From Geoalkalibacter halelectricus (lineage in GTDB: Bacteria; Desulfobacterota; Desulfuromonadia; Desulfuromonadales; Geoalkalibacteraceae): a stretch of DNA of 64,000 nucleotides. The translations under genes were made by a program, and so were the position numbers. This document shows, piece after piece, positions 43,010 through 51,003 of this stretch (its first letter is position 1; every line of letters begins with the position of its first letter). Location: NCBI RefSeq assembly GCF_025263685.1, contig NZ_CP092109.1, positions 3,907,001 through 3,971,000 of the forward strand, read 5' to 3'. The notes below the pieces were generated by a model that was given only the letters and a program-made list of their open reading frames with translations, did no database searches and was not told the DNA's origin.

Positions 43010-43092
43010 TGTTGCACCGCCGAGGGCGCTGAGGGCGCGGAGAGAAACACTAAGACACGGATTTTCTCAGCGATCTCCGCGACCTCTGCGGT
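43010..43092. repeat. ACCGCCGAGGGCGCTGAGGG inverted intergenic repeat
   Basis: CACCGCCGAGGGCGCTGAGG and its partner TCTCCGCGACCTCTGCGGTG face each other and occupy almost the whole gap before the glycosyltransferase gene. Related to the element at 25895-26005. Confidence 0.65.
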
Positions 43093-43119
43093 GAGAAATT
43101 GCTTAAGGGTTATAAGGCC

Positions 43120-44370
43120 TTGAAGATTTTATACATCTGCCACCGTATTCCCTATCCGCCCAACAAAGGCGACAAGATCCGTTCTTTCAACGAGGTCAAG
43201 TATCTCGCGAAAGACCACGATCTCTTCCTCGCCTTTCTGGTCGATGACCCGGCGGATACGCAGCATGTCGACGCTTTGAGGGAATATTGCGTTGATTTGG
43301 CTTTCGCTCAGATCGATCCACGGGCGCAGAAAGTTAAAGCAGCTTCTCAGGTAGTTGCGGGTAAAGCGCTGAGTGTGCCTTACTTTTATTCGCCAAAATT
43401 GCAGCGGGAAATCGACGCCTGGGCCAGTGTCCAAGACTTTGACGCCGTCGTCTGCTTCTCCGGGCCCATGGCGGAATATGTGTATCGCTCCAGCCTTTGG
43501 AAAAAGGCGGACCGCCCTCGGCTCATCATGGACTTCTGCGATGTCGATTCCGATAAATGGGGCCAATACGCTCAAGACGCCAAATTCCCCATGAACCTCG
43601 TCTACAGCCTGGAGCAGAAACGCCTTCTGGCCTACGAGGCGCAGGTCAATCGCGATTTCGACCATTCAGTGTTCGTGACGGACAATGAAGCTCAATTGTT
43701 CAACAACCAGGTGCCCGACGCCCGCAACCTGACGACGGTCGGCAATGGTGTGGATTTCGAATTTTTCAACCCCGGATTTCGTAGGGGCGAGGCATGCCTC
43801 GCCCAGGATGATGAATCGGACCATGTCGACCAGGGCACGGCGCGCCGTGCCCCTACGAATCTGGTGTTCACCGGCGCCATGGATTATCACGCCAATGTCG
43901 ACGCCGTGGTGTGGTTTTGCAGCGACATCCTGCCGCGCATCACTCAGGCCGGCATTGACGCGCATTTCTACATTGTCGGCGGGCGGCCCGCGCCGGCTGT
44001 TCAGGCGTTGGCGCAAAACCCCAGGGTCACCGTGACCGGTTTCGTCGAAGATATTCGCCCCTGGTACGCCAAGGCCGATTTGTGCGTCATTCCCCTGCGC
44101 TTGGCGCGCGGCGTCCAGAACAAGGTGCTCGAAGCCATGGCCATGGAGCGGCCCGTCGTCACGACCAGCAAAGCCGCCCAAGGCGTCGGCGCCAAGGATC
44201 TGGAACATCTCTGGGTCGCCGACAGCGCGGAGAGCATCGCCGCCACCGTCATCGATCTGTGCCGAAATCCCGATACCCAGCGCGAATTGGGCCAGGCGGG
44301 CCGCAAGTTCGTCGTGGAGAATTTCGACTGGCGACGGAATATGGAAAAGCTGGAAAAATTACTGAGTTAA
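43120..44370 (+). CDS. XrtA-system GT4 glycosyltransferase (TIGR03087-like) with in-frame REP insertion
   Basis: About 416 residues. I start at the TTG at 43120 (KILYICHRIPYPPNKGDKIR), the family opening, with AAGG close upstream; a TTG at 43099 lies in repeat sequence. GT-B fold: the C-terminal domain has NLVFTGAMDYHANVDAVVWF, PRVTVTGFVEDIRPWYAKAD and the donor motif RGVQNKVLEAMAMERPVV. Oddity: codons about 223-246 (FRRGEACLAQ and DQGTARRAPT) are two opposite REP palindromes inserted in frame at the domain linker, just before NLVFTG. The protein probably still folds, since the insertion lies between domains. Confidence 0.88.
   Translation: MKILYICHRIPYPPNKGDKIRSFNEVKYLAKDHDLFLAFLVDDPADTQHVDALREYCVDLAFAQIDPRAQKVKAASQVVAGKALSVPYFYSPKLQREIDAWASVQDFDAVVCFSGPMAEYVYRSSLWKKADRPRLIMDFCDVDSDKWGQYAQDAKFPMNLVYSLEQKRLLAYEAQVNRDFDHSVFVTDNEAQLFNNQVPDARNLTTVGNGVDFEFFNPGFRRGEACLAQDDESDHVDQGTARRAPTNLVFTGAMDYHANVDAVVWFCSDILPRITQAGIDAHFYIVGGRPAPAVQALAQNPRVTVTGFVEDIRPWYAKADLCVIPLRLARGVQNKVLEAMAMERPVVTTSKAAQGVGAKDLEHLWVADSAESIAATVIDLCRNPDTQRELGQAGRKFVVENFDWRRNMEKLEKLLS
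43786..43858. repeat. Inverted REP pair inside a glycosyltransferase gene
   Basis: CGTAGGGGCGAGGCATGCCT at about 43789 and the inverse unit GGGCACGGCGCGCCGTGCCC with CTACG ending at 43857. Both stems are self-complementary, and the whole insertion preserves the reading frame. Confidence 0.85.
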
Positions 44371-44375
44371 AATCG

Positions 44376-44452
44376 ACGGGATTGACAGGATGTCTTGAGG
44401 AATGCTGTTGTTGATGTTTCCAGCCAATCCAGTAAATCCTGTCAAGGTTCTT
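44376..44452. repeat. ACGGGATTGACAGGATG-type inverted repeat, copy 3
   Basis: Left arm ACGGGATTGACAGGATGTCT, right arm CCAATCCAGTAAATCCTGTC; it lies in the gap before wecB. Confidence 0.65.
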
Positions 44453-44468
44453 TGCTCTTGAGGAAATT

Positions 44469-45551
44469 ATGAAAGTTTTATGTGTAGTCGGTGCGCGACC
44501 CAACTTCATGAAAGTCGCACCCATCATCGATGAACTCAAACGGCGCGATATCGACTACGTGCTCGTTCATACCGGTCAGCACTATGACGAGAAGATGAGC
44601 AAACTGTTCTTTGTCGACCTGGGCATGCCCAAGCCCCATGTCGATCTTGAGGTCGGCTCCGGCAGCCATGCCCGCCAGACCGGGGAGGTGCTCATGCGCA
44701 TCGAACCCATCCTCGAGAGCGAAAAACCCGATGTGGTCATCGTCGTCGGCGATGTCAACTCAACCCTGGCCGCGACTCTGGCCGCCGCCAAGCTGTGCAT
44801 CCCCGTGGCTCACGTCGAAGCCGGCCTGCGCAGCTTCGACCGCACCATGCCCGAAGAGATCAACCGTCTGATGACCGACAGCGTGGCCGACTTCCTGTTC
44901 ACTACCGAAGAACTCGCGAGTGAACACCTGCGCCGCGAAGGCATCCCCGATGAAAAGATTTTCTTCGTCGGCAACACCATGATCGACAGCCTGGTCAAGC
45001 ACGTCCGGCGCGCCGACGAATCGCCGATCCTGGAGCAACTCGGTGTGACACCCAAAAATTACGGGGTCGTCACCTTGCATCGTCCCTCCAACGTCGATCA
45101 GCCCGAAAGTCTGCGCGACATTCTCGAAGCCCTCAGCACCATCGCGCGCGATCTGCCTCTGGTCTTTCCCATTCATCCGCGCACCCGCAAGCGCATTGCC
45201 GAATTTGGCCTCGAAGCACTTTTGGCGCAGGGGTTCATTCTCTGCGAACCCTTGGGCTATCTCGATTTTCTCAAGCTCAACAAGGATGCCCGTCTGGTCC
45301 TCACCGACTCCGGCGGCATCCAGGAAGAAACCACGGTGCTCGGCGTGCCCTGCATTACCCTGCGGCACAACACCGAACGCCCCATTACCGTCACCGCCGG
45401 CACCAACCAACTGGTGGGTTCGGACAAACACCAAATCCTCTCCGCCGCCGCAAAGGTATTAAGCGGTCAGACGGAGAAAAAACAGATTCCGCCGCTATGG
45501 GACGGTCAGGCGGCCAAACGCATTGTGGACTTTTTGGAACAATCGTTGTAG
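44469..45551 (+). CDS. wecB: UDP-N-acetylglucosamine 2-epimerase (non-hydrolysing)
   Basis: 360 residues. VVGARPNFMKVAPIIDELKR opening, VLVHTGQHYDEKMS, VVGDVNSTLAATLAAAKL, HVEAGLRSFDRTMPEEINR and LTDSGGIQEETTVLGVPC are all diagnostic of the family. It interconverts UDP-GlcNAc and UDP-ManNAc in the cytosol, giving a precursor for the XrtA-dependent exopolysaccharide. The stop TAG belongs to the REP head that follows directly (GTAGGGGCGCACC). Confidence 0.95.
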   Translation: MKVLCVVGARPNFMKVAPIIDELKRRDIDYVLVHTGQHYDEKMSKLFFVDLGMPKPHVDLEVGSGSHARQTGEVLMRIEPILESEKPDVVIVVGDVNSTLAATLAAAKLCIPVAHVEAGLRSFDRTMPEEINRLMTDSVADFLFTTEELASEHLRREGIPDEKIFFVGNTMIDSLVKHVRRADESPILEQLGVTPKNYGVVTLHRPSNVDQPESLRDILEALSTIARDLPLVFPIHPRTRKRIAEFGLEALLAQGFILCEPLGYLDFLKLNKDARLVLTDSGGIQEETTVLGVPCITLRHNTERPITVTAGTNQLVGSDKHQILSAAAKVLSGQTEKKQIPPLWDGQAAKRIVDFLEQSL

Positions 45552-45617
45552 GGGCGCACCGACGTGCGCCCTCCCCCCTATGCAGGAAACCGGGCGCACA
45601 TCGGTGCGCCCCTACGG
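45548..45617. repeat. Inverted REP pair after wecB
   Basis: GTAGGGGCGCACCGACGTGC and the inverse GGGCGCACATCGGTGCGCCC with CTACG, separated by about 22 bases. The layout is the same as at 31446-31516. Confidence 0.8.
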
Positions 45618-45648
45618 GTGGACAGACCATCGCGCAAGGAAACAGACC

Positions 45649-46890
45649 ATGAAAATACTCCACGTACTCGACCACAGCCTGCCCCTGCACAGCGGCTACA
45701 CCTTCCGCAGCCAGAGCATTTTCCGCGCTCAGCGCGCCCGGGGTTGGCAGCCGGTTGTCGTGACCGCTCCCAAGCATGAGCAAAGCTGGAAGGGCGAGTG
45801 GGCGCCGCGCGAAGTCATCGGCGATTTCACCTATTATCGCACCGGCCGGGTTGAGGAAAGCGATGTTCCCTTCCTGACCGAAGGGCGCATGATGCGCGCT
45901 CTGACCCGCCGCATTCTCGATGTGGCTCAACGTGAAAAGCCCGACATCATTCATGCGCATTCGCCGGTGCTCAACGCCATGCCCGCCCTGCGCGCCGCGC
46001 GCAAACTCGGCCTACCCATGGTCTATGAAATTCGCGCCTTCTGGGAAGATGCTGCCGTCGATCACGGCAGCTATTCCGAAGGCTCGTGCAAGTACAAGCT
46101 GGTGCGCGGCCTTGAAGCGCGTGTCTGCCGGCAGGTCGATCAGGTGGCGATTCTGTGCAACGGCCTCAAGCACGACCTGGTCAAGCGCGGCATCGACGAG
46201 GACAAAATCACCCCCGTTTTCAACGGGGTCAATCCCGACGATTTCAAGCCCACGCCGCCCGACGCCGAATATCTGGAAAAGTGGCGGCTGGAAGGCAAAA
46301 CCGTGATCGGTTTCATCGGGTCCTTTTACCGGTACGAAGGCCTCGATCTTCTGGTGCGCGCCTTCGCCGAGGCCTGCCGCGACGATGAGAATGCCGTGCT
46401 GCTACTGGTCGGCGGCGGCGAGACCGAACCCGAACTCTGGCAACTCGTCGGCGAACTCGGCCTGACCGAGCGCGTGGTCATGCCCGGCCGCATTCCTCAC
46501 GAGCGCGTTCCCGGCGTCTATTCCATGCTCGACGTTCTGGTTTACCCGCGCTATCCCATGCGCCTCACCGACCTGGTCACCCCCCTCAAGCCCCTGGAGG
46601 CCATGGCCATGGGCAAGGTGCTGGTTGCCAGCGACGTTGGCGGTCACCGCGAACTCATTCGCCACGGCCAAAACGGCATCCTCTTTCCCGCCGGCAATGC
46701 CGACGCCCTGGCCCAGGCCCTGCGCGAAGTGATCAACGACCAGGCACTCTGCGACCACATCCGCCGCGAAGCCCCCCAATGGGTCGTTCAGCATCACAGT
46801 TGGAAAGTAACCACGGCGGTTTACGAGGATATCTACAACAAAGCGATGAGCACCGCCACCGGCCGCCTCGCCACCGCTACCGGCGTATAA
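45649..46890 (+). CDS. Exosortase A-associated GT4 glycosyltransferase (TIGR04063-like)
   Basis: 413 residues from the ATG at 45649 (MKILHVLDHSLPLHSGYTFR), nine bases after AAGGA; a longer upstream frame is REP sequence. HSGYTFRSQSIFRAQRARGW, IIHAHSPVLNAMPALRAARK, GFIGSFYRYEGLDLLVRAFA and LVTPLKPLEAMAMGKVLVAS mark the family. It adds a sugar to the lipid-linked repeat unit; the donor is unknown. It is the last gene of the XrtA operon seen here. Confidence 0.93.
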   Translation: MKILHVLDHSLPLHSGYTFRSQSIFRAQRARGWQPVVVTAPKHEQSWKGEWAPREVIGDFTYYRTGRVEESDVPFLTEGRMMRALTRRILDVAQREKPDIIHAHSPVLNAMPALRAARKLGLPMVYEIRAFWEDAAVDHGSYSEGSCKYKLVRGLEARVCRQVDQVAILCNGLKHDLVKRGIDEDKITPVFNGVNPDDFKPTPPDAEYLEKWRLEGKTVIGFIGSFYRYEGLDLLVRAFAEACRDDENAVLLLVGGGETEPELWQLVGELGLTERVVMPGRIPHERVPGVYSMLDVLVYPRYPMRLTDLVTPLKPLEAMAMGKVLVASDVGGHRELIRHGQNGILFPAGNADALAQALREVINDQALCDHIRREAPQWVVQHHSWKVTTAVYEDIYNKAMSTATGRLATATGV

Positions 46891-47146
46891 AACTTCATTC
46901 ACCGCAGAGGCGCTGAGAACGCGGAGAATGGCCTGGAGAGATGGTTTTAACAAAGGACAAAGGACAAAGGACAAAGGACGCTTTTTACCGATTCACCGCA
47001 GAGGCGCGAAGAACGCGGAGAAATAGTCTGAAGAGAAGATAGGCCGTAGGGGCGCACCGACGTGCGCCCGGTTTATGGGGAACGCAGATCAAATCGGATA
47101 AAAGCAGGATTAGAGCGGATAAGAAAAAATCCTAAAGGATTAACAC
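46891..47146. other. Non-coding gap with several repeat families
   Basis: Holds ACCGCAGAGGCGCTGAGAAC (46900) and ACCGCAGAGGCGCGAAGAAC (46993) units, a GGACAAA microsatellite (four copies near 46950), one REP unit (GTAGGGGCGCACCGACGTGC at 47045) and an AACGCAGATCAAATCGGATA-type repeat. No gene seen. Confidence 0.6.
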
Positions 47147-47256
47147 CTGGACTTTAGAGTTACACCTCTCCCCGAGTCAGCACAGGCTGGCCAGGGGAAG
47201 CGTTCATTGATAACAAAAATTTGCCGAAGTTAAGCCGCTTTGCGTTGATTCGGTGG
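47147..47256 (+). repeat. Exact 110-bp inverted repeat, pair 2 copy B
   Basis: Reverse complement of 18796-18905. The following 47257-47360 contains a short open stretch (SNINRFEGAATQGGRPVKHY, then FYDFGKFSKIAKL and TAA) that reads like the end of a protein I cannot identify. It abuts the truncated DUF547 gene. Confidence 0.8.
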
Positions 47257-47363
47257 GCTCCAATATCAATCGCTTTGAAGGCGCGGCCACACAAGGTGGT
47301 CGTCCTGTCAAGCACTATTTTTACGACTTCGGCAAATTTTCAAAGATCGCGAAACTCTAAACT

Positions 47364-47930
47364 TCAGTCCAGATCTTCCGCGGTATAAAAATTGATGGGC
47401 GGGCAGGATGAACTGGCGCACACCAAAGTGAAGTGGATACGCGGATCGGGCGGGTCAATGATATGCCTTAGGCGCGAATCCTTGGCCCGAAAAGGGCGCA
47501 AAAGACGCATGAAGGGGCGATGATTGGCACGCAGAATACCGTGCTCGATAGCATTGGGCGTATAAACCTCACCGCCGATGATGTAGCCGATGCGACTGAA
47601 AAACCCCCGGGTCTCCTTAACGCTGTCCTTGATGTCGAGTTCGATGATGCCATGGATGACCAGGGTGTTATAGAGATTGATCCAGAAGGCGAGTTTTTCT
47701 TGGCGCGTTTCAAGGGTCAGTGGGTCAAAACCCTGCAACAGGGTGCTGCATGCCACATAGTCACGATAGGCCTGGGAGTTGCGCATGGCCTGGTAGTCGA
47801 CTTTGCCTTGCTCGAGGTCGTAAAACTCTCCCTTGAGGCGGTTCATGTCGCTACGCAGTTGCCCGGCGATATGAATCTCGGCCTCCATGGTCGGTATCGG
47901 ACCCACGTTCAATAATCGAGTCTTGATCAT
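47364..47930 (-). CDS. DUF547-domain protein, C-terminally truncated
   Basis: 188 residues. DUF547 motifs: EKLAFWINLYNTLVIHGIIE, TPNAIEHGILRANHRPFMR and the Cys pair region FTLVCASSSCPPINFYTAED. Family members carry on for another 40-60 residues to an F-x-WY-x-DF motif, but here a TGA follows AEDLD directly. The break coincides with the edge of foreign repeat sequence (47147-47360), so the gene was probably cut by an insertion. No signal peptide is seen. AAGGAAG precedes the ATG. Function unknown. Confidence 0.78.
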   Translation of the reverse strand: MIKTRLLNVGPIPTMEAEIHIAGQLRSDMNRLKGEFYDLEQGKVDYQAMRNSQAYRDYVACSTLLQGFDPLTLETRQEKLAFWINLYNTLVIHGIIELDIKDSVKETRGFFSRIGYIIGGEVYTPNAIEHGILRANHRPFMRLLRPFRAKDSRLRHIIDPPDPRIHFTLVCASSSCPPINFYTAEDLD

Positions 47931-47956
47931 GGTTACTCTTCCTTTAAAGCTTGCGG

Positions 47957-48787
47957 TCAGGGCGAGTCGTTGAGGCTCCAGTCGTAATCGTAAGTGATGC
48001 GTCCGCGAAAGTTTTTGAGTTGTTCCGCCAGGGCCGGTTCGGCATATTTCTTCAGGTGGCGCAGCACTCCCTCTTCGCTTCCCTCGAAATCTTCCTGAAA
48101 CCAGTCATAAATGTACGAAAGACGCAAGCGCCGGTCTTCAACGGTGACGCCACGCGGATGGTTGATGTGTTCCCGCGCGCCCAGAGTCAGCAACTCATCG
48201 GTGTTGGCGGCGGTAAAGGCATGTGGTTGCAAGTTGGGACAGCCGATGCTGGCGCAGTTGACCCCGTAATGAATGCGTGCATCTTGCCAGATGGGTCGCA
48301 AGATGCGGTGCTCCATATCATCGAGGGTCAGTTTTTCACCTTCCACTTCAACCAGTTCGGCGCCCCAGGGTCCGCGAGTAAACCAGCCGGGCGAAATATT
48401 GATACGGCGGATGCTGTTGACGGGGTAGTGCTCCAGAATGACCTGAACGGTCAGCGCGTTATAGAAATTGAGCCAGTAGGCCATTTGCTCGTCGCGGTTG
48501 AGCTGCGAAACCGCCGTTTCCTGCAACTTGTCGAGATATTCATCGAGGTTTTTGCGGTCCTCGGGTTTAACGGCGCCGTAACGCACCAGGTTGACTCCCG
48601 AAGGATGATCGGTCACCAGGTATTCATCCATGAACGCCTGCCAGGCGCTATGATCGACCTTCTGGGTGCCGGCCGGATCATGCGCCTGCCAGCGCGGCCA
48701 GAGCTCGGCCTTGGGGCCGGCGAAAATCTTGCCGGGAAGGGCGCAGATCAGCAAAAGTGCAATCATCGTATTAAGAACCAAATTCAT
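47957..48787 (-). CDS. Exported DUF547-domain protein
   Basis: 276 residues from the ATG at 48787, with GGAGAG upstream (an ATG at 48877 would lie in the preceding gene). The signal peptide LVLNTMIALLLICALPGKIFA is followed by a full DUF547 domain: AYWLNFYNALTVQVILEHYP, DDMEHRILRPIWQDARIHYG, NCASIGCPNLQPHAF and IYDWFQEDFEGSEEGV. The Cys-x4-Cys pair and the thiol-rich neighbourhood suggest redox or metal chemistry, but no activity is known. It follows the VTT-FAD fusion gene at short spacing, an arrangement that implies co-function. Confidence 0.88.
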   Translation of the reverse strand: MNLVLNTMIALLLICALPGKIFAGPKAELWPRWQAHDPAGTQKVDHSAWQAFMDEYLVTDHPSGVNLVRYGAVKPEDRKNLDEYLDKLQETAVSQLNRDEQMAYWLNFYNALTVQVILEHYPVNSIRRINISPGWFTRGPWGAELVEVEGEKLTLDDMEHRILRPIWQDARIHYGVNCASIGCPNLQPHAFTAANTDELLTLGAREHINHPRGVTVEDRRLRLSYIYDWFQEDFEGSEEGVLRHLKKYAEPALAEQLKNFRGRITYDYDWSLNDSP

Positions 48788-48804
48788 ATAGATGACTCTC
48801 CTTT

Positions 48805-50946
48805 CTATCCCCGCCGCCAGGCGTGAAACTTCTCCACCCATCCCAGCAGTTTTTCCGGCACATGAGCCTTTTTCCATGCCCCGGCGGCCATTTTGTTGGC
48901 TTCGGCCAGGGTCGGGTAGGGGTGAATGGTGCCGAGAATCTTGTTGAGTCCCAGGCCGTGCTTCATGGCCAGGATGTACTCGGCGAGCAGATCGCCGGCA
49001 TGGGTTCCGACGATCGTCACGCCGAGGATCTTGTCCTTGCCCGGCGGGGTGATGATTTTGATCCAGCCATGCTCCTCACCCTCGGCGATGGCGCGATCGA
49101 GTTCCGCGAGTTCGAAACGGGTGACTTCGTGTTCGACTTCCTGCTGCCGTGCCTCGGCTTCGTTGAGGCCGACCCGTGCAACTTCCGGGTCGGTGAAGGT
49201 ACACCAGGGGATGACGCTGTAATCCGCGCGAAACTTCTTGAAGTCTCCGAACAAGGCGTTGACCGCCGCATACCAGGCCTGATGGGCGGCGGTGTGGGTG
49301 AACTGATAGGGGCCGGCCACATCGCCCGCACAGAGGATGTTGAGAAAGTTGGTGCGCAAGAAGGGGTCGGTGTCGATGGTGCCGCGCTCGCTCAGGCGCA
49401 CTCCCAACTCCTCAAGACCGAATCCCGTGGCGCGGGCGCGCCGCCCGACGGCGACCAGGATGGCGTCGAAAGGTACCCTGACTTCTTTTCCCTGATGCTC
49501 GCACACCAGAATGCTCTCATCCCCCTCGATGCGAACTTCTTTGGCGGCGTGCTCGGTCAAGACCCGCACGCCCTCGGCTTCGAAACGTTCGCGCACGAAG
49601 GCGGCGACATCGGCGTCCTCGCGCCCCATGAGCTGTGGCGCCATTTCCACCTGTGTCACCTGCGCGCCGAAGCGCGCGAAAGCCTGGGTCATCTCGCAGC
49701 CGATGGGGCCGCCGCCCAGAACGACCAGGCGTCTTGGCAGTTCGCGTAGCTGCCAGAGATTATCGGAAGTCAGATAATCCACCTGGTCCAGGCCCGGGAT
49801 GGGGGGCACGAACGGCTCGGCGCCGGTGGCGACGATGATGTTGCGCGTGGTCAGAGTGCGTTCGCCGACCTGCACGGTGTAGGGCGAGGTAATGCGCGCC
49901 TCGCCCTTGAGGCAATCCACGCCAAGCTCTGTGTAGCGTTCCACCGAATCGTGCGGTTCGACTTTTTTCACCACCCGCTGCACCCGCTCCATCACGTCGG
50001 CGAATTCAAAATGGGTTTGCGATTTCTGCAGGCCGAATTCCGCTGCCCGGCGGCCATAAGCCAGCATTTTTGCTGAACGGATCAGGGCCTTGCTCGGCAC
50101 GCAGCCGGTATTGAGGCAATCGCCGCCCATTTTGTCTTTTTCGATCAGGGCCACCTTGGCTTTGACCGCCGCCGCGATGTAGGCGCTGACCAGACCGGCG
50201 GAACCCGCTCCGAGGACGACGACGTTGTAATCGAATTTTTTTGGTTTGGGAAAGTCCTTGAGTGTGCGGCGTTTTTGCATGAAATCGACCCCCTTGCGGG
50301 CGATGAGGGGAAAGATGCCGAGCAGGGCAAAGGAAAGCAGCAACTGCGGCGAAAGAATACCGCCCAGCGTCTCGATCCGACCAAGTTGGGTGCCGGCGTT
50401 GACGTAGACCGCCGTGCCTCCCAGCATGCCGAGCTGGCTGACCCAGTAAAAGGTCCAGGTGCGCATGGGGGTGAGGCCCATCACCAGGTTGATGACGAAA
50501 AAGGGGAAGATCGGCACCAGACGCAGAGTGAACAGGTAAAACCCGCCGTCTTTTTCGATGCCGGAGTTCAGTGCCTTGAGGCGGGTTTTGAACTTGCTCT
50601 GCACCCAGTCACGCAGGAGAAACCGACTGACCAGAAAGGCCAGGGTCGCACCGATAGTGCTGGCGAAAGACACCACGATGAGTGCGGGTAAAAACCCAAA
50701 CAACGCGCCGCCGGCCAGGGTCATGACGGCCGCGCCCGGCAGTGACAGGGCGGTGACGAGGACGTAGAGAATGAAGTAAATGCTCAGGGATAACATCCGG
50801 TTGGCGGCATAAAAGTCCTGAAAGGCCGCCTGCCGGGCTTTGAGTTCTTCGAGGGTCAGGACATGATGCAGGTCGAGCACGAAAAACAGTGTGATCAGAA
50901 CGGCAATGACCAGGACGAGGATGATTTTTTTGCCGTTGGCTTTCAT
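48805..50946 (-). CDS. VTT (DedA/TVP38)-FAD disulfide reductase fusion
   Basis: 713 residues from the ATG at 50946, which has GGAGG upstream. The N-terminal 230 residues are a SNARE-assoc/VTT membrane domain (LSLPGAAVMTLAGGALFGFL, LFTLRLVPIFPFFVINLVMG). From about 245 comes a dihydrolipoamide dehydrogenase/mercuric reductase-like domain with FAD site VVLGAGSAGLVSAYIAAAVK, redox pair GGDCLNTGCVPSKAL, NAD site VVLGGGPIGCEMTQAFARFG and the dimerisation domain (PWCTFTDPEVARVGLNEAEA). It is probably an inner-membrane-tethered electron-transfer enzyme. The upstream genes belong to arsenic/organoarsenic metabolism, so thiol or metalloid reduction is plausible but unproven. Confidence 0.88.
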   Translation of the reverse strand: MKANGKKIILVLVIAVLITLFFVLDLHHVLTLEELKARQAAFQDFYAANRMLSLSIYFILYVLVTALSLPGAAVMTLAGGALFGFLPALIVVSFASTIGATLAFLVSRFLLRDWVQSKFKTRLKALNSGIEKDGGFYLFTLRLVPIFPFFVINLVMGLTPMRTWTFYWVSQLGMLGGTAVYVNAGTQLGRIETLGGILSPQLLLSFALLGIFPLIARKGVDFMQKRRTLKDFPKPKKFDYNVVVLGAGSAGLVSAYIAAAVKAKVALIEKDKMGGDCLNTGCVPSKALIRSAKMLAYGRRAAEFGLQKSQTHFEFADVMERVQRVVKKVEPHDSVERYTELGVDCLKGEARITSPYTVQVGERTLTTRNIIVATGAEPFVPPIPGLDQVDYLTSDNLWQLRELPRRLVVLGGGPIGCEMTQAFARFGAQVTQVEMAPQLMGREDADVAAFVRERFEAEGVRVLTEHAAKEVRIEGDESILVCEHQGKEVRVPFDAILVAVGRRARATGFGLEELGVRLSERGTIDTDPFLRTNFLNILCAGDVAGPYQFTHTAAHQAWYAAVNALFGDFKKFRADYSVIPWCTFTDPEVARVGLNEAEARQQEVEHEVTRFELAELDRAIAEGEEHGWIKIITPPGKDKILGVTIVGTHAGDLLAEYILAMKHGLGLNKILGTIHPYPTLAEANKMAAGAWKKAHVPEKLLGWVEKFHAWRRG

Positions 50947-51003
50947 GGAAACCTCCGAACAGAGCGGATTGCTGGACCTCAACTAGGTCCCAATTTCGCC
51001 CCC

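Noticed and set aside
47258-47360. Short frame ending FYDFGKFSKIAKL as a gene
   Set aside because: About 33 codons with no start, and no family recognised. Recorded only as a possible remnant.
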